Source: REEB95 sp963810055
GTDB lineage: Bacteria; Pseudomonadota; Alphaproteobacteria; ATCC43930; CGMCC-115725
Reading direction: 5' to 3'
Assembly (NCBI GenBank): GCA_963810055.1
Contig: CAWEME010000008.1
Location: forward strand, 135,766 to 199,765
Length of the DNA: 64,000 nucleotides
The position numbers were made by a program, and so were the translations under genes. Below are positions 30,655 through 42,303 of this stretch, piece by piece. Under the pieces are notes generated by a model that saw only the letters and a list, made by a program, of their open reading frames with translations, did not search any database and was not told the DNA's origin. The stretch's first letter is position 1; the number at the start of each line of letters is the position of its first letter.

Positions 30655-31167
30655 ATGAGTTTCGAATTCACGGTTTCCGACGTCATTCCGGCCTCGCCCC
30701 AGTCAATTTACAAAGCCTGGCTCGACGCCAAGGGCCATACGGCCATGACCGGCGGCAAGGCGGCGCAATGCTCGGCCGAGCCCGGCAGTACCTTCACCGC
30801 CTGGGACGGCTATATCACCGGCCGGAACTTGGAGCTTGAGCCTTACTGGCGGATCGTACAATCCTGGCGCACCACCAAATTCACCGCCCCAGATCCCAAT
30901 TCACGGATTGAAGTCGTCTTGGAGCCGGTGCCAAGCGGCACGCGCGTCTCCGTGCATCACAGCAACGTGCCCGATGGCCACACCAGCTATCGTGACGGCG
31001 GCTGGCAGCGCAGCTATTTCGAGCCGATGAAACTCTATTTCGCCGGCGCGCTGACGCCTGCGAAAAGAGCCGCCAAGAAATCCGCGAGCAAGGCGAAGAA
31101 GACCAAGCGGCGGACCAAAAAGCGGCCCCAAAAGCGGACCAGGCGGAACAAGAAAAAGAAAAGGTGA
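30655..31167 (+). CDS. SRPBCC/AHSA1-like protein with histone-like basic tail
   Basis: The first 130 residues form an SRPBCC-type ligand-binding domain (SDVIPASPQSIYKAWLDAKG, then TAWDGYITGRNLELEPYWRI and WQRSYFEPMKLYF). The last 40 residues are almost entirely Lys, Arg, Ala and Ser (AKRAAKKSASKAKKTKRRTK), resembling a histone H1 or Hc1-type tail that could bind DNA or RNA. The fusion appears within a single uninterrupted frame of 170 residues. It lies just behind tRNA-Leu and is convergent with the Spy-like gene. Function is unknown. Confidence 0.75.
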   Translation: MSFEFTVSDVIPASPQSIYKAWLDAKGHTAMTGGKAAQCSAEPGSTFTAWDGYITGRNLELEPYWRIVQSWRTTKFTAPDPNSRIEVVLEPVPSGTRVSVHHSNVPDGHTSYRDGGWQRSYFEPMKLYFAGALTPAKRAAKKSASKAKKTKRRTKKRPQKRTRRNKKKKR

Positions 31168-31196
31168 TCGGCCGCCTGGAGGTGCGGCGGCCGATC
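31152..31196 (-). terminator. intrinsic terminator for the Spy-like gene
   Basis: An 11-bp perfect stem GATCGGCCGCC (31166-31176) / GGCGGCCGATC (31186-31196) with a 9-base loop lies between two convergent genes. Read on the minus strand it is followed by the T-rich stretch CCTTTTCTTTTTCTT, so it best fits termination of the minus-strand gene. Confidence 0.7.
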
Positions 31197-31222
31197 AGGG
31201 GTTAGCCACGTTCAGTTGAGAA

Positions 31223-31723
31223 TCAGTGGAAGCCGTGGCGATGATGCCGGTGCGGCGCCATCAGTTCGTCGGCCGCCTTCTTTTGCTGGTCCGACAAGCT
31301 GTCATAAAGCGGGCGGAAGGCGGCGAGGAAGCGGGTCGATTGCTGCGCTTTGAGCGCGGCGAAGCGGCCTCGTGCCTCGAGACTCTGCACCGCATTATGC
31401 GTCTCGGTGCCCGCCTTGGCGCGCATCTGGGCTAAATTGGCGTCCAACTCCTTGGCATTGTCGCGCATCACCTGGGCGAGCTTGTCCCATTGCGCCTGCT
31501 GTTGGGGTGTGATGCCGAGCTCGGCCTTGAGAAAGGCGATGCGGCCTTCGATATGACGGCTGGCGCTCCAATGCGGATGATCGGGCTTGGCCATCTGCGC
31601 TTGGGCCGGGGCGGTGGAAGCAGGCAGCGCAGATTGCGCGAAAGCGCCTTGGGTCGAAAAACCCGCGCCGCCAAGTCCGGCAAGCAACGCGAGCATGGAA
31701 ATGACGGCGATCTGTCTCTTCAC
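31223..31723 (-). CDS. Spy/CpxP-like periplasmic LTxxQ-motif protein
   Basis: The 166-residue product starts at GTG 31723, chosen because a strong AGGAGA ribosome binding site lies 7 bases upstream and the protein then begins with a signal peptide (VKRQIAVISMLALLAGLGGA, cleavage probably after FAQ). The mature helical part has LGITPQQQAQWDKLAQVM and later LSDQQKKAADEL, variants of the LTxxQ motif of Spy/CpxP periplasmic chaperones and metal sensors. It ends in a histidine-rich APHRHHRHGFH tail that may bind metal. A longer upstream reading frame has no ribosome binding site support. Confidence 0.8.
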   Translation of the reverse strand: MKRQIAVISMLALLAGLGGAGFSTQGAFAQSALPASTAPAQAQMAKPDHPHWSASRHIEGRIAFLKAELGITPQQQAQWDKLAQVMRDNAKELDANLAQMRAKAGTETHNAVQSLEARGRFAALKAQQSTRFLAAFRPLYDSLSDQQKKAADELMAPHRHHRHGFH

Positions 31724-31871
31724 GATATATCTCCTAGGCGTTTCTCTGTCCCTCGAAGGGGGCCTGCCAAATTCTAGGAGCCATATGCTCGTGTCATCCC
31801 CCGGCCTCGCCATCATTGCAACAATGTAATGGGGGACTAGACTGCGTTTCATACCATAAGGGGAAGGCGTG

Positions 31872-32777
31872 ATGAGATTGCCCAAATCGGTGCGCGTCAA
31901 CGAGGTCGGTCCGCGCGACGGGTTGCAGAATGAATCCAAGACCGTGCCCAGCGCAGTCAAGATCGCGCTGATCGAGCAACTGGCCGATGCCGGGCTGAAG
32001 GCGATCGAGGCCGGCAGTTTCGTCTCGCCCAAATGGGTTCCGCAAATGGCCGACACCGCCGAAGTGCTGAAGGGCCTGAAGCCGCGCGCGGACGTCTCCT
32101 ATCAGGTGCTGGTGCCGAACATGAAGGGCTTCGAGGCGGCCAAGGCGGCCCAGGTGAAGGAGATCGCAGTATTCGCCGCCGCCTCCGAAACCTTCTCACA
32201 ACGCAACATCAATTGCGGGATCGAGGAAAGCCTCGCGCGTTTCCTGCCCGTGGCCAATGCCGCAAAACGCGAAGGCATGCGTATGCGGGGCTACATCTCC
32301 TGCGTCATTGATTGTCCTTATGATGGACATGTCGAACCAAAGACAGTCGCAGTCGTGGCGGAGAAGCTCCTAAAGCTCGGCTGCTATGAGATCTCGCTCG
32401 GTGACACCATCGGCACCGGCACGCCCGCGCGCGTGATCAAGATGATCGAGGCGGCGGCGAAGAAAGTGCCGCTGAAGCGCCTTGCCATCCATTGCCACGA
32501 TACCTACGGCCAGGCGCTGGCCAATATCCTGGCTGCGCTCGAATGCGGCGTGGCGGTGGTGGACAGTTCGGTGGCGGGCTTGGGCGGCTGCCCTTACGCG
32601 CCGGGTGCCGCGGGCAATGTGGCGAGCGAAGACGTGATCTATATGCTCGATGGGCTCGGCATCAAGACGGGCGTGCATCTCGGGCGGCTCGCGGCGGCCG
32701 GGCGGTTCATCTGTGCGGAGTTGGGGCGCGAGCCCGCCTCCAAATGCGCCAAGGCGCTCGCGTCCAGGGCGGCTTGA
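31872..32777 (+). CDS. mvaB: hydroxymethylglutaryl-CoA lyase
   Basis: HMG-CoA lyase splits HMG-CoA into acetoacetate and acetyl-CoA in leucine breakdown. The TIM-barrel protein of 301 residues has VNEVGPRDGLQNE near the N-terminus (Arg15 and Asp16 are metal and substrate residues in the family), the metal-binding HCHDTYGQALAN and the catalytic-cysteine loop GLGGCPYAPGAAGN. ATG 31872 is preferred; a GTG lies just 3 bases upstream. The stop overlaps the DUF1489 gene start. Confidence 0.94.
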   Translation: MRLPKSVRVNEVGPRDGLQNESKTVPSAVKIALIEQLADAGLKAIEAGSFVSPKWVPQMADTAEVLKGLKPRADVSYQVLVPNMKGFEAAKAAQVKEIAVFAAASETFSQRNINCGIEESLARFLPVANAAKREGMRMRGYISCVIDCPYDGHVEPKTVAVVAEKLLKLGCYEISLGDTIGTGTPARVIKMIEAAAKKVPLKRLAIHCHDTYGQALANILAALECGVAVVDSSVAGLGGCPYAPGAAGNVASEDVIYMLDGLGIKTGVHLGRLAAAGRFICAELGREPASKCAKALASRAA

Positions 32778-33196
32778 TGGCGCTTCATTTGATCAAGATG
32801 GCGGTTGGGGTTTCCGACCTGGCCGAGCTTAAAAAATTGCAGAAGCAGCGGCGCAAGGAGCGCGGCCGCGCCTGCTTCTACACCCGCAACACCCCCAAGC
32901 GCGCCGAGGAGCTGCTGGACGGCGGTTCGGTCTTTTGGGTCATCCGGCGCCGGGTGATGGCGCGCCAGCGTTTGAAACGCATCGGTCACGCCATCGGCAA
33001 GGACGGAAGGCGCTACTGTGCAATCGAATACGAAATGAAGCTGGTCCCGGTGATGCCCCGGCCTTATCGCGCCTTCCAGGGCTGGCGCTATCTAACGCCG
33101 GCCAACGCGCCGCCCGACCGGCCCAAGGGGGTCGATTCTGGCGAGCGCCTGCCGCCCAAGCTCGCCAAGGAGCTGCGCGAATTGGGGCTGCTTTAG
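32777..33196 (+). CDS. DUF1489 family protein
   Basis: The 139-residue product begins MALHLIKMAVGVSDLAELKK and contains ARGxACFYTRNTPKR-like and GGSVFWVIRRRVMARQRL segments, followed by AFQGWRYLTPANAPPD and a terminal LAKELRELGLL. These are features of DUF1489, a family conserved in Alphaproteobacteria with no assigned biochemical role. The ATG shares its A with the mvaB stop, so the two genes are coupled. Confidence 0.85.
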   Translation: MALHLIKMAVGVSDLAELKKLQKQRRKERGRACFYTRNTPKRAEELLDGGSVFWVIRRRVMARQRLKRIGHAIGKDGRRYCAIEYEMKLVPVMPRPYRAFQGWRYLTPANAPPDRPKGVDSGERLPPKLAKELRELGLL

Positions 33197-33323
33197 GCCT
33201 CTCCCTTGATCCAGAACGGTTATAGAACAAGGGGTTAGCTCGGTCCGCTCGCCCTTCCGCCACTTAGGCCCGGAAGCACCCTGTGGATAGGCTGAATACC
33301 GGGCAAAAAAGCCATGGAAAGAC

Positions 33324-33353
33324 TGGACAAACGCGGTCCGGCGGGCCTATACC
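33324..33353 (+). promoter_or_regulatory. candidate rRNA operon promoter
   Basis: A TGGACA -35 element (33324-33329) and a TATACC -10 element (33348-33353) are separated by 18 bases. The position about 320 bases before 16S fits a rrn promoter with a long leader. The assignment rests on consensus similarity alone. Confidence 0.4.
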
Positions 33354-33510
33354 ATGCGCCCGGTCGCCCGACGGGGTGGCCTCCGCGAACCAGGTAATGC
33401 CGCACGCAGCGGTTTTGCTGCGGGTGGTTTTGTCGGCTCAACCCAAAACGCCGTTCCATCGGCGTTGAGCCGGCTGCTGGTTCGGCGACAATTTTTGTTT
33501 TCGTGCGTTC

Positions 33511-33520
33511 GGTCTTTGAC
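33511..33520 (+). promoter_or_regulatory. boxA-like antitermination element in rRNA leader
   Basis: GGTCTTTGAC here recurs exactly at 35531-35540 in the 16S-23S spacer. The repeated position before each large rRNA is the classical arrangement of boxA elements read by the Nus antitermination complex. Confidence 0.5.
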
Positions 33521-33673
33521 ATCGTTGAGAAGAGGAAGGGATGCGCAGGCGGCGGCGCCAAATCGGTGTCGTTCGAATGCGCATTAGTAAGGAATGTCAA
33601 TTCCGAGCCGATGCAAATCGTACGATGCCAGGACTTTGCCGGTCGATCCCGCAAGGGAAAAACCGGCGAGGCT

Positions 33674-35143
<1,470 letters not shown>

Positions 35144-35281
35144 GGAACTGGAGGATGGAAGGCACTCACGCCGACCTTCTCTGGTCATCCACAATGGCAG
35201 ATCGACGGATCTGCCTCCGGCGCCGCCGCCGTCGCATCCCTTCCCCGATCCGAAAGCTGGCAGAGGCTCGCTTATCGGCAT

Positions 35282-35358
35282 GGGCTCGTAGCTCAGTTGG
35301 TTAGAGCGCGCGCTTGATAAGCGTGAGGTCGGAAGTTCAAATCTTCCCGGGCCCACCA
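35282..35358 (+). tRNA. tRNA-Ile (GAT)
   Basis: A 77-nucleotide tRNA in the 16S-23S spacer: acceptor GGGCTCG / CGGGCCC, anticodon loop TTGATAA (GAT), T-loop TTCAAAT and encoded CCA. Confidence 0.97.
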
Positions 35359-35394
35359 TTCCACTGTCGGCGATCCACTATCAGCTTGAAAGGC

Positions 35395-35470
35395 GGGGGT
35401 GTAGCTCAGTTGGGAGAGCGCCTGCTTTGCAAGCAGGAGGTCAGCGGTTCGATTCCGCTCACCTCCACCA
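35395..35470 (+). tRNA. tRNA-Ala (TGC)
   Basis: A 76-nucleotide tRNA: acceptor GGGGGTG / CACCTCC, anticodon loop TTTGCAA (TGC), T-loop TTCGATT and encoded CCA. The Ile-Ala pair in the spacer is standard for this type of rRNA operon. Confidence 0.97.
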
Positions 35471-35530
35471 TTCTGTACGGATCGGGATAAACAACGAATT
35501 ACGCCGGCGGAGCGTTCTCCGCCAGGCCAT

Positions 35531-35540
35531 GGTCTTTGAC
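35531..35540 (+). promoter_or_regulatory. boxA-like element before 23S rRNA
   Basis: This is a second exact copy of GGTCTTTGAC, matching the leader element at 33511-33520, placed between tRNA-Ala and 23S rRNA. Confidence 0.5.
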
Positions 35541-35616
35541 AAGGTGAAGAGGGAGTATCCGAAGCGTTTCGACGCCGGCGCCATCGTGCGCAATCCGGCG
35601 GAGAGGGGCTTCGGGA

Positions 35617-35677
35617 GAATGAAGAGTGTCTTCATGCGAGATCTTCGATTGCGGGGCTTCGCCCTGCAAGCGACGGG
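35617..35677 (+). other. 5' arm of the 23S precursor processing stem
   Basis: This spacer segment is complementary over about 60 bases to 38472-38532 behind 23S rRNA, with roughly 85% matching positions. The two would fold into the long precursor helix cut by RNase III. Complementarity then continues into the mature helix GATCAAGC / GCTTGATC. Confidence 0.7.
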
Positions 35678-35683
35678 TTTTGC

Positions 35684-38431
<2,748 letters not shown>

Positions 38432-38585
38432 GCATCGTCTCTTGGCTGCATTGCCTTGCAGAGCAAGAGAGCCTTTCGCTTGCAGAGCCAAGCCCCGCGA
38501 TCGAGGATCCCGCTTGAAGGCACTCTTCATTCCATGCGCAAAGACGCCGGCCAGGCCGGCGCGGTTGCAAGCGCGACGCTTGATT

Positions 38586-38704
38586 GGCTTGGTGGTTATG
38601 GCGGGGGAGTAAGCACCCGATCCCATCCCGAACTCGGCCGTGAAAGCCCTCAGCGCCGATGGTACTGTGTCCTAAGACACGGGAGAGTAGGTCGCCGCCA
38701 AGCC
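38586..38704 (+). rRNA. 5S ribosomal RNA
   Basis: The gene is about 119 nucleotides. The terminal helix GGCTTGG / CCAAGCC, the loop segment CCCGATCCCATCCCGAACTC and GGGAGAGTAGGTCGCCGCC are typical of 5S rRNA. Confidence 0.95.
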
Positions 38705-38804
38705 TATCAAGCGCCGCGTTTTCCTCTACGACGTTTCCGCATACTCCCTTTTCAGCCTTGTCAGTTCGTGTTTTGCGCCGCCTAGCTTTGCGCATCGATG
38801 GTGA

Positions 38805-38883
<79 letters not shown>

Positions 38884-38952
38884 TTTTTCAAATATATATC
38901 AATAAGTTAGATAATAATTTGTGTACCGGATATGTTCGTTTTCCCATTTGCA

Positions 38953-38970
38953 GGAAGCATACCGGAAGCA
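38953..38970 (+). promoter_or_regulatory. paired GGAAGCA motifs, candidate integrase arm site (left outer)
   Basis: Two GGAAGCA copies start at 38953 and 38964, 11 bp apart. The same pair with the same spacing occurs at 39048 and 54944, at both ends of the island. Confidence 0.6.
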
Positions 38971-39003
38971 CCTGGACCGAATTAAATCAAGCAACAAGCA
39001 ATT

Positions 39004-39028
39004 AGCCCACCAAATTGGTGGGCTTTTT
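39004..39028 (+). terminator. intrinsic terminator near the left end of the island
   Basis: A 9-bp stem AGCCCACCA / TGGTGGGCT (39004-39012, 39016-39024) with a 3-base loop is followed by TTTT. It would stop rRNA-tRNA operon transcription from entering the island. Confidence 0.75.
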
Positions 39029-39047
39029 GTTCTACTGGCGTTTTTGT

Positions 39048-39065
39048 GGAAGCACTGTGGAAGCG
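39048..39065 (+). promoter_or_regulatory. paired GGAAGC(A/G) motifs, candidate integrase arm site (left inner)
   Basis: GGAAGCA at 39048 and GGAAGCG at 39059 repeat the 11-bp spacing of the outer pair. Confidence 0.5.
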
Positions 39066-39081
39066 GTCGCCAAGTCCTTGA

Positions 39082-39127
39082 TTGACATCCAAGCTACATG
39101 CTATACATTGATTACGATAGTGTATAG
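39082..39127 (+). promoter_or_regulatory. promoter and operator of the ribbon-helix-helix gene
   Basis: TTGACA (39082-39087) and TACATT (39104-39109) have a 16-base spacer. A 7-bp inverted repeat CTATACA (39101-39107) / TGTATAG (39121-39127) covers the -10 element and runs into the ribosome binding site AGGAG, a likely operator for self-repression by the encoded DNA-binding protein. Confidence 0.55.
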
Positions 39128-39136
39128 GAGTTTGCT

Positions 39137-40063
39137 ATGGCTCAGGAAAATCGGTCGGTTCAGGTCAATCTTCGATTGCCGCCGTCGTTAAAAGAAGGGG
39201 CAGAAAAGGCCGCCGCTCAGGATCATCGGTCACTAGCCTCGCTGATCGAGAAACTGCTCGCCGATCATCTCCGGACGCGACCAACGCTTGAGGAGTGGCA
39301 TGAGCGGGCGCTGGCCCGATTCTCCGCGGGGGTCGCGGAAAAAAAGTCTCAGGAAGCCAAGCTCGGAATTTTCGCGCGCTCTTACGCCATAAACACCAAA
39401 GATGGAGACCGCATCGAGCCTGCTCAATTGGCCAGAAATTTGCGCGCCGTCTATGATTCCCTAGGCCAAGTGGTGCCTCGCGGCGACCTGTTCTATGTGT
39501 ATCACAATAATCCTGACCTAATTCCGTACTTTACCTCTGATGATAAGATATTCCGGAAAAGCATGGACGAGCTCTTGGAATTTCTATCGATAGACACAAG
39601 AGACCGGATCGGTTTTTGGCGAGTTTCTCCGGTTGGAATGGCGACCCAAATAGGGTCGCATCTTGAAGACAAAGAGGTACCAGCATTTTCTCAGTACGGT
39701 CTACATCCCGGCAAATGGTTCTGGCCGTACCGCCTTACGTGTAATCTCGCGGAATTGGTATTGCACGCCAGCGAATTTAGCCAGAAATTCTCTTCGGCTG
39801 AGAACGTCGAATTTCGATGCGAATGGTCTGGGCTGCGGGAACGGAAAATTTCCGACCCGGACCAGATGGGTTTTGAATCCGGGAAAGTTGCTCGGATCGA
39901 CCATCGTATAACGGTAGGAGAATGGCCGATTATCGAGCTGCGCCGGTCGTGGCCTGAGATAGTTAGCGTCTTGGGCGGTCCAGTGATGCGGCTTTTTGAC
40001 AATGACTGCGAGTACTCACCAGAGTTCATACGGAAGTCACATCTTCCTAGGATGAGGGGCTAA
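39137..40063 (+). CDS. ribbon-helix-helix N-terminal protein of unknown function
   Basis: The first 50 or so residues look like an Arc/MetJ-type ribbon-helix-helix domain (SVQVNLRLPPSLKEGAEKAA, then SLASLIEKLLADHLRT). The remaining 250 residues are an alpha/beta region I do not recognise, with VVPRGDLFYVYHNNPDLIPY and WFWPYRLTCNLAELVLHASE. The product is 308 residues. It has its own promoter with an overlapping palindrome, so autoregulation is plausible. It is the first gene inside the island. Function beyond DNA binding is unknown. Confidence 0.75.
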   Translation: MAQENRSVQVNLRLPPSLKEGAEKAAAQDHRSLASLIEKLLADHLRTRPTLEEWHERALARFSAGVAEKKSQEAKLGIFARSYAINTKDGDRIEPAQLARNLRAVYDSLGQVVPRGDLFYVYHNNPDLIPYFTSDDKIFRKSMDELLEFLSIDTRDRIGFWRVSPVGMATQIGSHLEDKEVPAFSQYGLHPGKWFWPYRLTCNLAELVLHASEFSQKFSSAENVEFRCEWSGLRERKISDPDQMGFESGKVARIDHRITVGEWPIIELRRSWPEIVSVLGGPVMRLFDNDCEYSPEFIRKSHLPRMRG

Positions 40064-40276
40064 GCTACCAACGGGGCGCGGGATCGATCCGGACGACGCT
40101 TATACTCTCTATGCAAGAGATCGTAAGTCTAAAGTGGAGAAGCGATTAGAGAAGCCAAAACGTATAAGCAGAATGATTTGAGGCACCGAAAATGCAGTGC
40201 AGAAAAACGAGCCGTGAAATCCGTCATGCCAGTTTTGGCTATCGCATTTTTGACGTTGAAAAATGGAGGCTAGAAA

Positions 40277-40435
40277 ATGAGAACCCTTGATTATGTCCTT
40301 CATCTCATTTGGCGCATCGGTTTCTTCCCGTTTGCCATGCTGGGGCTTTTTATCGTGGTCGGATTCCAGGGCGCATTATCGATTTTTTGCGTCGGCCTGA
40401 TCCTATTCGCCTTGAGACATGTGCCTTCGCCGTAG
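40277..40435 (+). CDS. tiny membrane protein, copy 1
   Basis: The 52-residue product MRTLDYVLHLIWRIGFFPFA continues with MLGLFIVVGFQGALS and a second hydrophobic stretch. Two membrane segments are likely. A GGAGG ribosome binding site lies upstream (ATGGAGGCTAGAAAATG). A near-identical gene lies at 48523-48711 in the opposite orientation: 38 of the first 41 residues agree. The conservation of both protein and upstream sequence shows that this is a real gene rather than a chance frame. Function is unknown. Confidence 0.7.
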   Translation: MRTLDYVLHLIWRIGFFPFAMLGLFIVVGFQGALSIFCVGLILFALRHVPSP

Positions 40436-40574
40436 CGCCTTTGATCGACCAGGCCGTATTATCATAAAGCTCATAAAGCAAGATCGGTAAGCAGCGGGTG
40501 GTTAAGTCTCTCCTTCCGTGACCACACGGTTGACCACATCGGGCTTGGTTTTCGACCAATCCATGGAATAGTTC

Positions 40575-40738
40575 CTAGCGCGCCTTTTTTAGTTGCTGCG
40601 TCCGCTTCGGTTTCTCCGTCACGCGATGCTGCGGCCCCGCCTTCGCCACGTCCTTGATGAATCGCTCGAAGCGCGGCCACGCATTGGGAAGAAGTTCAAT
40701 TTCTTGTAGCTCGGCGCGTGTTTTTTTAACTTGCTCAT
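40575..40738 (-). CDS. small basic protein, needs a -1 shift at an A7 run
   Basis: The frame starts MSKLKK at 40738 and then ends early. In the -1 frame after the A7 run (opposite 40721-40727) it continues TRAELQEIELLPNAWPRFER and FIKDVAKAGPQHRVTEKPKR to a stop at 40575, a total of 54 residues. The downstream frame is clearly protein-like and has no start codon of its own. The A7 lies in the phase TTA AAA AAA used for programmed -1 frameshifting, but one missing A in the consensus is equally possible. It is divergent from the HEPN-motif gene with 14 bases between their starts. Confidence 0.55.
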
Positions 40739-40752
40739 GAAGGGACTATACC

Positions 40753-41415
40753 ATGTCGCCTGGTAAGAAGCCGAGGATCAAAAAGCCACCTCCACCGCCC
40801 ACGCCAAAAACGCCAAAGCCTTGGGACGTGCCACCTCAACCAAAAATCGGGGATTCTGATCGTGAGATTACATATGCCGCTGTAGGACGTGCGCTTTCTC
40901 AGTGGGAGTTGTTTGAATCAAACTTATTACAGTTGTTCGTGGTTTTTGTCGGCTCCGGTCCGACGGCACTTCTAACCGCAGCTCGGGCCTATGGAACAAT
41001 CCAAACGTTCCGCGGTCGCGCCGATATGATTGAGGGCGCCGCTGAGGTGTTCTTCCTAATTTACAAAAACAGTGATTTAGAGAAGCGCATAAGCGACTTC
41101 ATGGACATTGCCCGCAATTATGCGGCACGGAGAAATGAGATCGCTCACGGAATTGTTTGGACAACTCATTGGGCCGGGACACAGAAACAAGGGAGCGCAC
41201 TTTTCCCGGCGCGATACGCGAGCAATAAAAACAAAATCGGCAGCTTCCCGCTGGGTGAAACAGGCGCCCAAGTGCCGACCCATGTCTATTCGTCTGCCGA
41301 AATTGGGATGTTTACGAGCCGGTTTTTGGAATTAACAAGTCAGGCGCACAAGATTTATATCCAGACGGCCCGTTTTCATTATGCAAGTGCCAATAAGGAG
41401 AAGCTTCCAACATAG
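40753..41415 (+). CDS. putative HEPN-motif protein
   Basis: The 220-residue product begins with a Lys/Pro-rich linker (PPPPPTPKTPKPWDVPPQP), followed by a helical region. In the middle it has RRNEIAHG, with Arg127 and His132 forming the RxxxxH pattern typical of HEPN ribonucleases in toxin and defence systems. The surrounding helices (AVGRALSQWELFESNLLQLF and LEKRISDFMDIARNYAARRN) fit a HEPN four-helix fold. I infer a HEPN domain from this motif only; activity is unproven. No obvious antitoxin adjoins it unless it is the divergent small basic protein. Confidence 0.6.
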   Translation: MSPGKKPRIKKPPPPPTPKTPKPWDVPPQPKIGDSDREITYAAVGRALSQWELFESNLLQLFVVFVGSGPTALLTAARAYGTIQTFRGRADMIEGAAEVFFLIYKNSDLEKRISDFMDIARNYAARRNEIAHGIVWTTHWAGTQKQGSALFPARYASNKNKIGSFPLGETGAQVPTHVYSSAEIGMFTSRFLELTSQAHKIYIQTARFHYASANKEKLPT

Positions 41416-41551
41416 TACCGCCTCAAGTGGTGACGTAATGCCGCCCCATATGCAGCATAGCAAAAACCGGTGATTATCGCTTATCAGACGGATTGGGGCT
41501 AAATCGCTTTATCCTTCCGCGACTCGATAAGATGGGGGCAGAGTTTGGTCT

Positions 41552-42124
41552 ATGCGCGATCTTTTCGGATTTGGCACGGCAGCGCTTATAGCCTTGGCTT
41601 CCCTCGCGCTCCAGCCTTGGTCATTAGCTTGGTGGATCGGCATGGCACTTGCCGCGGCCCTCGTCGTTCTATCGGGGGGCGATTTGTTATACAGGCGCTT
41701 CCTGTCGTGGCAAGTACGGCAGCATTTAAAACCCGTGCGCCAAACCCCTATATGGAAAGCGGTCGCACATATACGGGACGCTATTAACGACACGAGCCAC
41801 GGCGAGTGTTACCCCGAAACTCTCAAAGCCATCCGGCAAGCGGCGCTCGATGGCAAAATAAAATTGCGGGGACGCCCAGAGATTAATACCGACGGCCCTC
41901 AAAAATTCAGCGACGTTAGTTCCGACATCCCGCCGGAATATTGGAGGGTTTCATTGATCGGCGCGATGGCGACTGATGAGCGATGCTACGGCGTCGGCTA
42001 TCCCCATACAAATCCCGAAACGGTTTACGCATGGGGACAAAAGGGGGTTTACGAAAAGAAGCGTTACTCCGATCTGACTGTGAACATGCAAGAAATCAAA
42101 CGTGAATGGCCGTCTGAAACATGA
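41552..42124 (+). CDS. membrane-anchored protein of unknown function
   Basis: The 190-residue product has two N-terminal membrane helices (FGTAALIALASLALQPWSLA and WWIGMALAAALVVLSGG) and a soluble domain with IWKAVAHIRDAINDTSHGEC and the phrase RVSLIGAMATDERCYGVGYP. I do not recognise the family. The ribosome binding site is weak. It stands alone with gaps on both sides and is followed by the tRNA-like gene. Confidence 0.6.
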   Translation: MRDLFGFGTAALIALASLALQPWSLAWWIGMALAAALVVLSGGDLLYRRFLSWQVRQHLKPVRQTPIWKAVAHIRDAINDTSHGECYPETLKAIRQAALDGKIKLRGRPEINTDGPQKFSDVSSDIPPEYWRVSLIGAMATDERCYGVGYPHTNPETVYAWGQKGVYEKKRYSDLTVNMQEIKREWPSET

Positions 42125-42215
42125 TGCATATATGCGACCGTGGTCGCTCCTCCCTAAAAGCCTTGCATTGTAGGCGTCTCCTTCCCATGTTATCGACGCC
42201 GCCATTAAGTAGAAT

Positions 42216-42302
42216 GGCAGGGTTGCAGAGCGGTCGATTGCGCTTCCCTGAAAAGGAAGTGAACTCGAAAGAGTTCCGAGGGTTCGAATCCCTCCCCTAT
42301 TC
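42216..42302 (+). tRNA. class II tRNA-like gene with GAA anticodon
   Basis: The sequence folds into a serine-type cloverleaf: D-arm GCA/TGC around GAGCGGTCGAT, anticodon stem CTTCC/GGAAG with loop CTGAAAA (anticodon GAA), a long variable stem GAACTC/GAGTTC, and a perfect T-arm GAGGG-TTCGAAT-CCCTC. The acceptor GGCAGGG / CCCTATT has four Watson-Crick pairs, two G-U pairs and one mismatch, and no CCA is encoded. A GAA anticodon reads Phe codons, but the long variable arm is the mark of Ser, Leu or Tyr tRNAs. An intrinsic terminator follows directly. It could be a functional unusual tRNA, a tRNA mimic or a decayed tRNA-Ser. Confidence 0.6.
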
Positions 42303-42303
42303 C

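Larger units (their letters stand above)
33197..33673 (+). other. rRNA operon promoter and leader region
   Basis: This non-coding stretch of 477 bases precedes 16S rRNA. It holds a promoter candidate (33324-33353) and a boxA-like antitermination element (33511-33520). No open frame in it resembles a protein. Confidence 0.7.

Noticed and set aside
33235..33300. A segment with CCCGGAAGCACC that recalls the signal recognition particle RNA loop
   Set aside because: The conserved GGTCAGGTCCGGAAGGAAGCAGC-like core is absent in the needed order and no long hairpin surrounds it.
35471..35616. Open frames across the rRNA spacer and within the 16S and 23S genes
   Set aside because: They overlap structural RNA and have no protein-like composition or ribosome binding sites.
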